The translations under genes were made by a program, and so were the position numbers. From NCBI GenBank assembly GCA_039024915.1, contig JBCCPK010000006.1:1-64000 (forward strand): a stretch of DNA of 64,000 nucleotides. Direction: 5' to 3'. The notes under the pieces were generated by a model. It was not told the DNA's origin. It saw nothing but the letters and a program-made list of their open reading frames with translations, and did no database searches. The DNA is from Pseudomonadota bacterium. GTDB taxonomy: Bacteria > Pseudomonadota > Alphaproteobacteria > Rhizobiales > MH13. Each line of letters opens with the position of its first letter. Position 1 is the first letter of the stretch. Of this stretch, positions 46,833 through 55,035 are shown piece by piece.

Positions 46833-46927
46833 TCAAATTGGGGTTATTATCGCGTACAGAGCGAGTCAAGCTACAGCACTCCGCGCGCTACGGCGTAGCC
46901 AAGCAAAAGCCCAAAAAACAACAGTCT

Positions 46928-46944
46928 TTTAGAACCGTTCGAAA
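46928..46944. promoter_or_regulatory. ICE-like 7-3-7 inverted repeat, copy 2
   Basis: TTTAGAA-CCG-TTCGAAA: six of seven arm positions are symmetric. The left arm equals the half-site TTTAGAA that I recall for the Irr iron control element of Hyphomicrobiales. It lies upstream of the importer genes. Confidence 0.5.
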
Positions 46945-47058
46945 GTATGCCCGGATTTCATGATGCTAATGGCGTACATGATGTCCAGGAATGCGGCGGA
47001 ACTGAGTGGGAGTGACGTTCGCAATAGCGCGTGTCGGCTGAGCCAGCTTGAAGGGAGC

Positions 47059-47769
47059 TTACACTGCGGGCTGCGTGCTGTTCGACGCCCACAACAGGAC
47101 ACGTCGGACATTGGAGATATAGGGCTCCACCTCGGGGGGTTCTGATGCCATGTCCTTTTCGACCATCCGGCTAATGGTCGGGTATTGCTCGTGATCCCAA
47201 TGGACGGGGCTGGGATCGCGGCTTTGCATGCGCCGGTCCCACGCCTCCATCAACATGGCTTCGCCATACGTGTAGTGCATAAGCGTATGAAGCGTGTGGA
47301 AGGCGACATCGTCGGACATGCCAAGCTTCTTCAGCGCGACGACCACGCGCTCGTTAATTGCCAGAACGTGCGCATTGCCGCCTGCATAGTTGACCATCAC
47401 CGTGATGACCCAAGGCTCAGATCGAAACAGGGAATACAACCCATCGAAGATCGAAAGCAGCTCGTCTATCGGGTCTTTCAGGCGGCGCAACTTGACACGC
47501 TTCAAAGCGACCCCAAGCATCTCCGAAAGCAGATCATCGCGATCATCGATGTAGCGATAGAGCGACATGGTGCCGACGCCGGCTTCCGTCGCGATCCGGC
47601 GCATCGTGACGGACGAGCCCCCATCGCGCCGTGCGATGGTCAATGCCGTCGCAACAATCTTCTTTCGTGACAGTTTTCCGGACGGCTTGCGACCGCGCCG
47701 CGACTTCTTCTCGCCGGGAGATGGGCTGTCGATAGCCGTACGTGTCTGGCCGTCTTGCGATAAGTCCAT
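47059..47769 (-). CDS. TetR/AcrR-family transcriptional regulator
   Basis: A 236-aa regulator. A basic N-terminal tail (about 15-35) precedes the HTH: KKIVATALTIARRDG, then MRRIATEAGVGTMSLYRYI. The C-terminal ligand domain has the pattern of the tetracycline-repressor C-terminal family. AAGGAT lies upstream of the ATG. It is in the same direction as, and upstream of, the iron importer, with a perfect 17-base inverted repeat 38 bases before its start. It may sense the imported ligand or its breakdown product; that is inference. Confidence 0.88.
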   Translation of the reverse strand: MDLSQDGQTRTAIDSPSPGEKKSRRGRKPSGKLSRKKIVATALTIARRDGGSSVTMRRIATEAGVGTMSLYRYIDDRDDLLSEMLGVALKRVKLRRLKDPIDELLSIFDGLYSLFRSEPWVITVMVNYAGGNAHVLAINERVVVALKKLGMSDDVAFHTLHTLMHYTYGEAMLMEAWDRRMQSRDPSPVHWDHEQYPTISRMVEKDMASEPPEVEPYISNVRRVLLWASNSTQPAV

Positions 47770-48101
47770 GGCATCCTTGCCGCGCGCCGCACATTAGGTC
47801 TGCAACCTTAGAACAATTCTAAGATACCAATCATTACCCTGCAAATTGCTGGAGATGCAAGCGGAAAAGTTGATCGTTTAGTCCCTGATACGGAGCGCTG
47901 GCTACGCGATAGATGACTGAGAACGCCTTTTTGAACACTACCTGCCTGGCATTTCTTTTCAGCACTTTTGTACGCAAATTACGCGTTTCATGGTGGGACC
48001 AGCCACTCCAAATTTATCCGCTGGAAGGCTCGCGGAAGACCGGCATAGACTGCGAGTAAAACGTGCGGGGAGGACTACGCGCCGGTGTCCTTGTTAGGCG
48101 A
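47770..48101. other. 330-base region upstream of tetR
   Basis: Between the frcK stop and the tetR start. It holds the inverted repeat at 47807-47823 and presumably the tetR promoter. The rest shows nothing recognisable. Confidence 0.5.
47807..47823. promoter_or_regulatory. Perfect 17-base inverted repeat upstream of tetR (ICE-like or TetR operator)
   Basis: CTTAGAA-CAA-TTCTAAG: seven-base arms, perfectly symmetric, three-base centre. Its inner part TTAGAA-N3-TTCTAA equals the core I recall for the Irr iron control element; alternatively it is the TetR protein's own operator. It lies 38 bases before the tetR ATG. Confidence 0.6.
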
Positions 48102-48758
48102 TCACGGCCGGTAAATGATATTCGTCGCAGCTGAACCTTGCTGAACTAAGTCCACATTCGGCAGGTCGTTTTCGTCGATCCACGCCCGCGCTACGTCGTC
48201 TGGCCGGCCATGGGTGCGCCAACGATCCACCAGCCGTCGTTCGAGTTCATCCCGATCACTGGCGATCATGATGGTGAGGTCGAAGAGCGGTCTAAGGTCT
48301 CGCCATCCTTCGTCGTCAAGCAGCAGATAGTTTCCTTCAACGATCAAGGTTTTCACGCCTTGGTCGATGATCCGTGCACTTGCGCGCGACAGCTCCTGGT
48401 GCCGGTCAAACACTGGAACCGCTACATCGACCTCCTCATTGGTCCTCAGCCTCTGGAGCAACGAGGTCAAGCCTCCCAGATCGAAGGTATGGGGGGCGCC
48501 TTTCCGGTCTTGATGACCTCGTTGCGTGAGGACCGCGTCATCATAATGAAAGCCATCCATCGGAACGACAGCGCACGTCTCGTGCGATGAGCTCAACACC
48601 GCTTCGCACAGGCTTTCTGCAAGGGTGGATTTTCCGCTCGCCGGCGGGCCTGCCAGCGCAATCATGCGGCGATTACCGCTACCCATTGGCGCGGCTTGAA
48701 CGGCAGCGACCAACACATCGAAGCGCTCGATAGTCTGCGGCTCGGCCTGTATGGTCAC
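48102..48758 (-). CDS. frcK: FrcK-type kinase-like P-loop protein
   Basis: A 218-aa P-loop protein of the phosphoribulokinase/uridine kinase group. Walker A is AGPPASGKSTLAE; PMDGFHYDDAVL and VPVFDRHQE are family motifs. It is the last gene after frcBCA, 18 bases downstream of frcA, as in the fructose operon of Sinorhizobium, where FrcK is a kinase-like protein of unsettled role. Translation seems to start at GTG with a weak ribosome-binding site. The symbol rests on operon position and family. Confidence 0.8.
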   Translation of the reverse strand: MTIQAEPQTIERFDVLVAAVQAAPMGSGNRRMIALAGPPASGKSTLAESLCEAVLSSSHETCAVVPMDGFHYDDAVLTQRGHQDRKGAPHTFDLGGLTSLLQRLRTNEEVDVAVPVFDRHQELSRASARIIDQGVKTLIVEGNYLLLDDEGWRDLRPLFDLTIMIASDRDELERRLVDRWRTHGRPDDVARAWIDENDLPNVDLVQQGSAATNIIYRP

Positions 48759-48776
48759 GAACGGGAATCCGGGTGT

Positions 48777-49553
48777 TTACGCCGCTACCGCCATGGCGGG
48801 CGGCTCTTTGGCTCCAGTCATGAACTGCACGGCTTCTGACATGGAGTAGTCAGTCGGTTTGATGACGCAGATTCGCTTTCCGAGCCGGTGCACATGAATT
48901 CTATCGGCTACCTCGAAGACATGGGGCATATTGTGGCTGATCAGGATGATCGGAATACCGCGTGCCTTCACATCGACGATAAGCTCAAGCACCTTGCGGC
49001 TCTCCTTGACCCCTAAAGCCGCGGTTGGCTCATCGAGGATTATGACCTTCGATCCAAAAGCGGCGGCGCGCGCCACCGCCACGCCCTGCCTTTGGCCGCC
49101 GGATAGCGTCTCAACCGCCTGGTTGATATCCTGAATAGTCATCAGACCGAGCTCCGACAGCTTGTCCCGTGCAAACTTTTCCATGGCAGGCCGGTCGAGT
49201 TTCCGAAACCACTTGCCCAGCGGCCCGGGCTTACGCAGTTCACGACCCATGAACATGTTATCGGCAATCGACAGGGCCGGGGACATCGCCAGCTGCTGAT
49301 AGACCGTTTCAATGCCCGCTTCCCGTGCTTCAATGGGGCTACGGAACCGCACTTTCTGGCCCTCCAGAAAGATATCACCTTCGTCCGGCATGACCGCACC
49401 GGAAACCGCCTTGATCAGCGTCGACTTTCCGGCGCCGTTGTCGCCGATAACAGCGAGGATCTCGCCGGGCAGCAGCTCGAAGTCGCAATGATCGAGCGCT
49501 GTGACGCGGCCATAACGTTTGACCAGATTGGTCCCTTTGAGGATCGGTTCCAT
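48777..49553 (-). CDS. frcA: Fructose ABC transporter ATPase FrcA
   Basis: A 258-aa single-domain ATPase. Walker A is GDNGAGKST, signature LSGGQRQGVAVARAA, Walker B VIILDEPTAAL, H-loop ISHNMPHV. The frame is open to 49631, but the ATG at 49553 lies on the frcC stop (TGATG) and gives EPILKGTNLVKRYG, as in FrcA proteins. It energises FrcC; the substrate set in relatives is fructose, mannose and ribose. Confidence 0.88.
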   Translation of the reverse strand: MEPILKGTNLVKRYGRVTALDHCDFELLPGEILAVIGDNGAGKSTLIKAVSGAVMPDEGDIFLEGQKVRFRSPIEAREAGIETVYQQLAMSPALSIADNMFMGRELRKPGPLGKWFRKLDRPAMEKFARDKLSELGLMTIQDINQAVETLSGGQRQGVAVARAAAFGSKVIILDEPTAALGVKESRKVLELIVDVKARGIPIILISHNMPHVFEVADRIHVHRLGKRICVIKPTDYSMSEAVQFMTGAKEPPAMAVAA

Positions 49554-50614
49554 CAGGCGGCCACCTTTCTGATCCACTGGTCGACGGCGACGGCCCCGAT
49601 GATGAGGACCCCAATCAGCAGGTAGGTCCACTGCGCATCAGCACCCAGCAGCCGGAGGCCCAAGGTGAAAACGCCGACGATTATGGCACCAAAAAGCATG
49701 CCCAGAATTGAGCCGCGTCCACCGAATAGGGATATCCCCCCGATAACCACAGCCGTAATGGAATCGATGTTGGCCAGCTGGCCAGAGGTGGGCGACACAG
49801 AGCCGATACGACCGATCAGCGCCCATCCAGCGAAAGCGCAGATAAGACCTGCCAACATGTAGACCGAGATAAGCGTCTTTTTGACATCGACTCCGGATAG
49901 CTCGGCCGCTTCAGGGTCGTCGCCAACGGCGTAAACGTGCCGCCCCCACGCGGTGTGCTTAAGGACGTAGGCAAGGACAAGCGTAAGCGCGATCATGAAG
50001 ATTGCGCCAATTGTCAGCCGCGCGCCGCCGATCTCTATGCTGGTGCCGAATATCTGCAGGATCGGCGCTTCAGCTGCGATGGTCTGGCTACGGATGGTTT
50101 CATTGGCCGAATACAGGAAGTTTGTGGCCAGAACGATCTGCCACATGCCAAGCGTGACGATGAAGGGTGGCAGCTTAACATGCGCGACGAGCCAGCCATT
50201 GATGAAACCGATACCTGTTCCGACGGCAAGGCCGCAGACAACTGCGGTTTCCGGTGGCAGGCCATACCGGAAGGCAAACTGCCCCATCACCACGGAGGAC
50301 AACACCATAATCGCACCGACCGACAGGTCGATACCGGCGGTGAGGATCACCAGTGCTTGTGCAGCGCCCACGATGCCGACGATCTGCACCTGCTGGAGGA
50401 TAAGGGTGAGCGCAAATGGCGAGAAAAAGCGTTGGCCGATCAGAAGGCCGAATATGATGATCGCCGCAATCAAGACCGTCAGCGGAACGAGAGAAGGAAT
50501 CTGATGCAGCAGATGCTGAAGCCGGCTGCCAAAACTTTTCTTGCCAGTATCAAACTCTGCGACACGCTGATCAGCGCCTTGTGTAGCCGCTTCATAGTTG
50601 TCGGACGTTGTCAT
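49553..50614 (-). CDS. frcC: Fructose ABC transporter permease FrcC
   Basis: A 353-aa RbsC-family permease with about ten helices. ILTAGIDLSVGAIMVLSS, FINGWLVAHVKLPPFIVTLG and GGISLFGGRGSILGMLFGA mark the family; GDDPEAAELSGVDVKKT is the coupling loop. About 140 bases with a strong stem-loop separate it from frcB, while it shares one base with frcA. Confidence 0.88.
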   Translation of the reverse strand: MTTSDNYEAATQGADQRVAEFDTGKKSFGSRLQHLLHQIPSLVPLTVLIAAIIIFGLLIGQRFFSPFALTLILQQVQIVGIVGAAQALVILTAGIDLSVGAIMVLSSVVMGQFAFRYGLPPETAVVCGLAVGTGIGFINGWLVAHVKLPPFIVTLGMWQIVLATNFLYSANETIRSQTIAAEAPILQIFGTSIEIGGARLTIGAIFMIALTLVLAYVLKHTAWGRHVYAVGDDPEAAELSGVDVKKTLISVYMLAGLICAFAGWALIGRIGSVSPTSGQLANIDSITAVVIGGISLFGGRGSILGMLFGAIIVGVFTLGLRLLGADAQWTYLLIGVLIIGAVAVDQWIRKVAA

Positions 50615-50707
50615 GGGGAGCGCCTTGCCGCGGGTTTGGGTTGATGGGCACAGGTCAATGGACTGGCATATGGTGCCCGATACCAGAAGTTTCGTTGGTC
50701 ATTGGAT

Positions 50708-50734
50708 GCTGGGGGCATCCCGGATGCCCCCAGC
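50708..50734 (-). other. Stem-loop between frcB and frcC
   Basis: GCTGGGGGCATC (50708-50719) and GATGCCCCCAGC (50723-50734): a perfect 12-pair stem with a three-base loop and no T-run. Being 20 bases after the frcB stop, it is well placed to protect frcB mRNA from 3' decay and to lower expression of the downstream genes. Confidence 0.65.
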
Positions 50735-50753
50735 AACACGCAAGGTCTGGTCG

Positions 50754-51788
50754 TTAGCCCCAGCAGAGGTTGGTACCCTCTTCGACGTCGATGCTGTCGA
50801 CGCCATCAACCGGGTTAGCGGTGACAAGGGCAACGCCGGTATCAAAAAAGTCTTTCCCCGGTGTGGGCTGGGGCAGAATTCCGTCCGCAGCGAACGCAGC
50901 AATCGCTTCGATACCAAGCGACGCCATCAGCAGCGGGTACTGCTGTGACGTTGCACCGATAACGCCTTCCGCAACGTTCTGGACGCCTGGGCATCCGCCA
51001 TCAACAGACACGATGAGGACATCACCCTGCCGCCCAATTGCGGTCAGCGCTTCATAGGCGCCCGCAGCCGCCGGCTCGTTGATCGTGTAAACGACGTTGA
51101 TCTCTGGATCGACAGCAAGAAGCGCTTCCATGGCCTGACGACCACCTTCTTCGTTACCCGCGGTAACTTCGTTGCCGACAATGCGGGGATCATCTTCATC
51201 ACCCCAGCGCGTTGGGTCGCCAAGATCAATGCCGAAACCCTGAAGGAAGCCCTGATCGCGCAGAACGCCAACCGTTGGCTGGCTGACGGCAAGATCTAGC
51301 ATCGCGATCTTGGCGTTGGCAGCGTCGTCACCGAGTGTGGCAGCGGCCCATTGGCCGATCAGCTCGCCAGCAAGGAAATTGTCGGTCGCAAACGTAGCAT
51401 CGGCCGAGTCGATCGGCTCCAGCGGGGTATCGAGAGCGATCACGACGAGACCGGCATCACGAGCCTGTTGGACGGCGGGAACGATCGAGGAGGTGTCTGA
51501 CGCTGTCAGCAAGATACCCGATGCGCCTTCGAGGATGCATGTTTCGATGGCGGCGACTTGTGTCTCATGGTCGCCATCGACGCGGCCGGCGAATGTAAGA
51601 AGGTTGATGCCCAACTCTTCAGCCTTGGCCGTCGCACCTTCACGCATCTTCACAAAAAAGGGGTTGGTGTCGGTCTTGGTGATCAGGCAGGCGGTTGTGT
51701 CCATCGCATGCGACGTCGTTATGGTCGTCGTCGTCGCGCCAGCCGCCGCGATGGCAACGAGAGCGGTGCTAGCAATCAGTCTTTTCAT
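50754..51788 (-). CDS. frcB: Fructose ABC transporter substrate-binding protein FrcB
   Basis: A 344-aa periplasmic sugar-binding protein with a signal peptide of about 27 residues rich in Ala and Thr. [39 protein letters not shown] and [21 protein letters not shown]-type stretches (each seen in order) resemble FrcB of rhizobia. The ATG at 51788 follows CGGGAGAAG; the frame is open 12 codons further. It is divergent from a ROK regulator. Confidence 0.85.
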   Translation of the reverse strand: MKRLIASTALVAIAAAGATTTTITTSHAMDTTACLITKTDTNPFFVKMREGATAKAEELGINLLTFAGRVDGDHETQVAAIETCILEGASGILLTASDTSSIVPAVQQARDAGLVVIALDTPLEPIDSADATFATDNFLAGELIGQWAAATLGDDAANAKIAMLDLAVSQPTVGVLRDQGFLQGFGIDLGDPTRWGDEDDPRIVGNEVTAGNEEGGRQAMEALLAVDPEINVVYTINEPAAAGAYEALTAIGRQGDVLIVSVDGGCPGVQNVAEGVIGATSQQYPLLMASLGIEAIAAFAADGILPQPTPGKDFFDTGVALVTANPVDGVDSIDVEEGTNLCWG

Positions 51789-51911
51789 GATCTTCTCCCG
51801 GGAGGTTTCTCTTGTTTCCGTCACTGACGGACGGTTTTCAGTCGCTTAATCTGTGCGACACGTCCGGAACTAAACAGAGCCCATTCTCGCCGTCAATAAA
51901 TAAATAAACTT

Positions 51912-51924
51912 GATTTAATAAATC
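51912..51924. promoter_or_regulatory. Palindrome between frcB and the ROK regulator
   Basis: GATTTA-A-TAAATC, symmetric arms of six bases, within an AT-rich block (about 51892-51924) that also repeats AATAAAT. Position between divergent genes suggests the ROK regulator's operator; sequence of such operators varies, so this is tentative. Confidence 0.4.
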
Positions 51925-51953
51925 TCAGCGGTAGGCTGGTACGCTGAGGGATC

Positions 51954-53231
51954 ATGAAACAGCACTCCCAAACCGCCCAGGGTAAACGCCCGTCTTTCCG
52001 TTCGGGTGCCAGCAACGGCGCAACGCCTGCAGGCGTGCGCAACTACAATGAACGTCTCGTCTTGTCGGTCATTAAGAATGAGGGGCAGGTGGCGAGCGCC
52101 CAGATTGCTCGCTTAACCTCGCTTTCCGCTCAAACGGCTTCCAACATCACCAGATCGCTTGAAGCGGACGGCATGTTGTTGCGCGGAACGCCCCAGCGCG
52201 GGCGGGTCGGCAAGCCATCTGTACCGGTTTATCTGAACCCTGAGGGATCACTGGCCTACGGGCTGAGAGTTGGCAGGCGCGGCGCCGATCTGGTGCTGAT
52301 GAACATCATCGGCAGCGTGATTGATACGCGCTCGGTTCGCTACGATTATCCCGTTCCAGAAGCGATTGATGCCTTTGTGGCTGAAGGCATGGCCTCGATG
52401 GAGGACGTCTTGCCAGTGCCGCTGCGCGCCCGGATTGTCGGAATCGGCGTCGCCATGCCCTTTGGTCTTTGGCACAAACCCGAAGCTGCTGGCGCACCAC
52501 CGGGCGTCATGGATGCTTGGCGTGGGCATGATTTTGTCGAGAGTTTCGCGCGCTTCACGCGCCTGCCTGTCCTCGTTGCCAATGATGCCAGTATGGGGTG
52601 CAGTGGCGAGCTGATCTTTGGCGCGGGTGAGGCGCTCTCGGATTTCCTCTATTTTTATGTAGGCGCCTTCGTCGGGGGCGGGGTGGTCCTCGATGGGAAG
52701 GTCTTCTTCGGCAAACGCGGGAACGCCGGCGCCATGGGAACCGTCCTCGTTGACGGGCTTGCCGCAGAACCTAATCAACTTGTCCATCGAGCGTCGATTT
52801 ATGTCCTGGAACAGGAACTGTCCCAGACTTCCGGACGTGACGTGCGCTTGCGGATGGATTCTCCTGAATGGACGCTAGAGGATCCAAGGATCGATGCTTG
52901 GACACAGGCGACGGCCCAGGCGCTGGCAAGCGCCGCGGTTTCGTCCGCAGCTCTGGTCGATGTTGACACGGTGGTCGTGGATGGCGGCTTTCCGGCATCA
53001 ATAAAAGATGCCGTGATCAACCGGATGAGGGTCGCGTTGGAAAACGTTGATATGATGGAAATCAGACCCGTTCGGGTCCATGCTGGCGTACTGGGCCGCA
53101 TTTCGGCGGCCATGGGCGCAGCCTATCAGCCAATACTCGGCGCGCACTTCCTTGAAGGCAGTAAGCTGGGTGCATTCAGCCCGACGATTCTGGCAGCAAA
53201 TGTCACTCCCGAAGAATCGCTGATTGTTTGA
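51954..53231 (+). CDS. frcR: ROK-family transcriptional regulator of the frc operon
   Basis: A 425-aa protein. The HTH is at about 30-75 (LSVIKNEGQVASAQIARLTSLSAQTASNI), followed by a sugar-kinase-like ROK domain with VGIGVAMPFGLW, VLVANDASMGCSGE and FVGGGVVLDGKVFFG. The zinc-binding CxCGxxGC motif of glucose-type ROK proteins is absent: the place after the glycine-rich strand reads KRGNAGAMGTVLV. Divergent from frcB, so presumably its fructose-responsive repressor. The symbol is by position only. Confidence 0.8.
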   Translation: MKQHSQTAQGKRPSFRSGASNGATPAGVRNYNERLVLSVIKNEGQVASAQIARLTSLSAQTASNITRSLEADGMLLRGTPQRGRVGKPSVPVYLNPEGSLAYGLRVGRRGADLVLMNIIGSVIDTRSVRYDYPVPEAIDAFVAEGMASMEDVLPVPLRARIVGIGVAMPFGLWHKPEAAGAPPGVMDAWRGHDFVESFARFTRLPVLVANDASMGCSGELIFGAGEALSDFLYFYVGAFVGGGVVLDGKVFFGKRGNAGAMGTVLVDGLAAEPNQLVHRASIYVLEQELSQTSGRDVRLRMDSPEWTLEDPRIDAWTQATAQALASAAVSSAALVDVDTVVVDGGFPASIKDAVINRMRVALENVDMMEIRPVRVHAGVLGRISAAMGAAYQPILGAHFLEGSKLGAFSPTILAANVTPEESLIV

Positions 53232-53235
53232 AAAA

Positions 53236-54501
53236 TCAAAGCGGTAAGGGCATTATCTCACATGACGTACCAACTGCGAGTACGTTTGCACCGGAAGGCC
53301 GATACAGCAAAGCGTCCGCGTCGGATAAAAGCTGAAGAAGCGACGAATCTTGCGACGTAACCGGTGCGTAAGAACCGTCAGGCAGCCGCCTCGCTCGCAT
53401 GAAATGGGCCCGCGGTCCATTCGAGGGAACCGGTGCACCAACGATCGCATCCTCGAGCGGCAATAGAGGTTCTGACCGACCGGAAAGTGCCGCAATCAGA
53501 GGGCGCATGAAGATCATCGCACTCACCAGTGCCGATACAGGATTGCCAGGCAAACCAAGAACATAAGCCGACCCTCCACTATTTTTTCGGGTGCCGAAAA
53601 TCGTAGGTTTGCCTGGCCTTAACGCCACCTTTGGAAAGCTTAGTGCGTAGCCATTTTCCTCCAGGGCAGGGCGGACAAGATCATAATCGCCAACCGACGT
53701 GCCCCCAATCGTCACCAGCAAGTCTGCCCCACTGCAGGCAATCGCGTCTCCAAGTGCATCACGATCATCGGCGATCAAATCGAGCTTAACCAGCTTGCCG
53801 CCGAAACGCTCAGCGAGCGTTGCTACTCCAAAACCGTTCGATGCAACGATCGCCGACCCATCCTCCGACTTGTCGCGACAACTAGACTGTTCTGTCGCGA
53901 CAAACGGGGTTTTTGTCGCGACAAACGGGCCACCACCTTGAGGCCAGCGCAACTCATCGCCATTCATCAAGATGGTGACAGTTGGGCGAGACTGGACGTT
54001 CAGAGATCCATGATCACCACTTGCGGCCAAAGCAAGCTTCTGCGGCGTCAGACGCATCCCCTTCCTGAGCAGCCGGTCGCCTTCGGAGAAATCTCCGCCC
54101 GCCGGCCTGATGTTCGCGCCCGAGCCAGCGCGTTCACCGACGGTGATAAAGGCTCCATCTTTCACCGCGTCTTCCTGGATGAGAACATGAGATGCGCCTG
54201 CTGGGACGGGGGCGCCGGTGAAGATACGGACCGCTTGACCTGCGCCGACTGTACCGGCCCAATGACCACCCGCAGGAACCTCACCGAGTACCTCAAACCG
54301 CTGACCGGATGAGGGTTCAATGGGCAGCGCATAACCGTCCATCGCTGAAACGGCCGACGGCGGCTGCGTGCGCTGCGCGATCACGTCCTGCGCCAACACC
54401 AACCCGTCGCATTGGAGGAGGGGCAAGTCGACGGCATCAAGCGGCGAAACGCTGTCGATCATCACCGCTAGCGCCTCTTCAAGAGGCAGCAGATCAGCCA
54501 T
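53236..54501 (-). CDS. moeA: Molybdopterin molybdenumtransferase MoeA
   Basis: MoeA (421 aa) inserts molybdate into adenylylated molybdopterin. Seen are SAMDGYAL, FTGAPVPAGASHV, TVTILMNGDEL, TIGGTSVGDYD, RPGKPTIFG and GLPGNPVSALV, in order. Between residue GDEL and IVASNGFGVA about 25 extra residues (including a doubled PFVAT) are present; they are encoded by three palindromic TGTCGCGACA repeats. The frame stays open through it, so the protein is probably functional with a surface loop. The ATG at 54501 is preferred to a GTG at 54540. Converges with frcR four bases away. Confidence 0.92.
   Translation of the reverse strand: MADLLPLEEALAVMIDSVSPLDAVDLPLLQCDGLVLAQDVIAQRTQPPSAVSAMDGYALPIEPSSGQRFEVLGEVPAGGHWAGTVGAGQAVRIFTGAPVPAGASHVLIQEDAVKDGAFITVGERAGSGANIRPAGGDFSEGDRLLRKGMRLTPQKLALAASGDHGSLNVQSRPTVTILMNGDELRWPQGGGPFVATKTPFVATEQSSCRDKSEDGSAIVASNGFGVATLAERFGGKLVKLDLIADDRDALGDAIACSGADLLVTIGGTSVGDYDLVRPALEENGYALSFPKVALRPGKPTIFGTRKNSGGSAYVLGLPGNPVSALVSAMIFMRPLIAALSGRSEPLLPLEDAIVGAPVPSNGPRAHFMRARRLPDGSYAPVTSQDSSLLQLLSDADALLYRPSGANVLAVGTSCEIMPLPL
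53871..53923. repeat. Three palindromic TGTCGCGACA repeats inside moeA
   Basis: The 10-base palindrome TGTCGCGACA occurs at 53871-53880, 53893-53902 and 53914-53923, at 22- and 21-base spacing. The last two copies share AAACGGG to their right. The array is in frame with moeA and accounts for the extra loop. It looks like a small mobile or amplified palindromic element. Confidence 0.75.
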
Positions 54502-54540
54502 AAGAGGGCTCTCGCACGCTCCGAGCAGGAGCACCGGCAC

Positions 54541-55035
54541 TCATGGTGTAGGTACAGGCGCGACCCAGTCCCCAGATGCGCCGCCCGATTTCTCGACGAC
54601 CGCGACGCCATCGATAACCATGCGCCGGTCTATCGCCTTGGCCATGTCGTAAAGCGTCAAGAGCGCGACAGTGCATGCCGACAGAGCTTCCATTTCAACG
54701 CCCGTCTTGCCGGTCGTTCTGACCGATGTCTCCACTGAAAAGCCCTGGTCCGTCTTGATTATGTCCACCTGAACATCGGTCAGGGCGAGCGGGTGGCACA
54801 GCGGTATCAGGTCATGGGTGCGTTTGGCTGCCATCACACCTGCGATGCGCGCCGTCGCCAGCACATCGCCCTTCTTGAGCCGATTTCCCTCGATAGCGCT
54901 CACTGTTTCCGCCTGCATTTTAATCTGGCCCCGCGCATGGGCGGTTCGCTGCGTGTCCGGTTTGTTCGAGACGTCGACCATTGAGGCCTTGCCCGCCTGA
55001 TCAACATGGCTCAAGCGTTTGGACTTGCCGCTCAT
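54541..55035 (-). CDS. moaC: Cyclic pyranopterin monophosphate synthase MoaC
   Basis: MoaC (164 aa) converts the cyclic dihydro-GTP made by MoaA into cyclic pyranopterin monophosphate in molybdenum cofactor synthesis. The blocks [31 protein letters not shown] and [20 protein letters not shown] with DMAKAIDR hold the active-site Lys and Asp. It overlaps trpC by four bases upstream and precedes moeA by 39 bases, the conserved trp-moa arrangement of this group. Confidence 0.96.
   Translation of the reverse strand: MSGKSKRLSHVDQAGKASMVDVSNKPDTQRTAHARGQIKMQAETVSAIEGNRLKKGDVLATARIAGVMAAKRTHDLIPLCHPLALTDVQVDIIKTDQGFSVETSVRTTGKTGVEMEALSACTVALLTLYDMAKAIDRRMVIDGVAVVEKSGGASGDWVAPVPTP

Larger units (their letters stand above)
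46636..47058. other. 420-base region upstream of the iron importer
   Basis: Between the tetR stop and the binding-protein ATG. It should contain a promoter for the importer genes and carries two related 7-3-7 inverted repeats (46816-46832 and 46928-46944). No gene is recognised in it. Confidence 0.55.
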
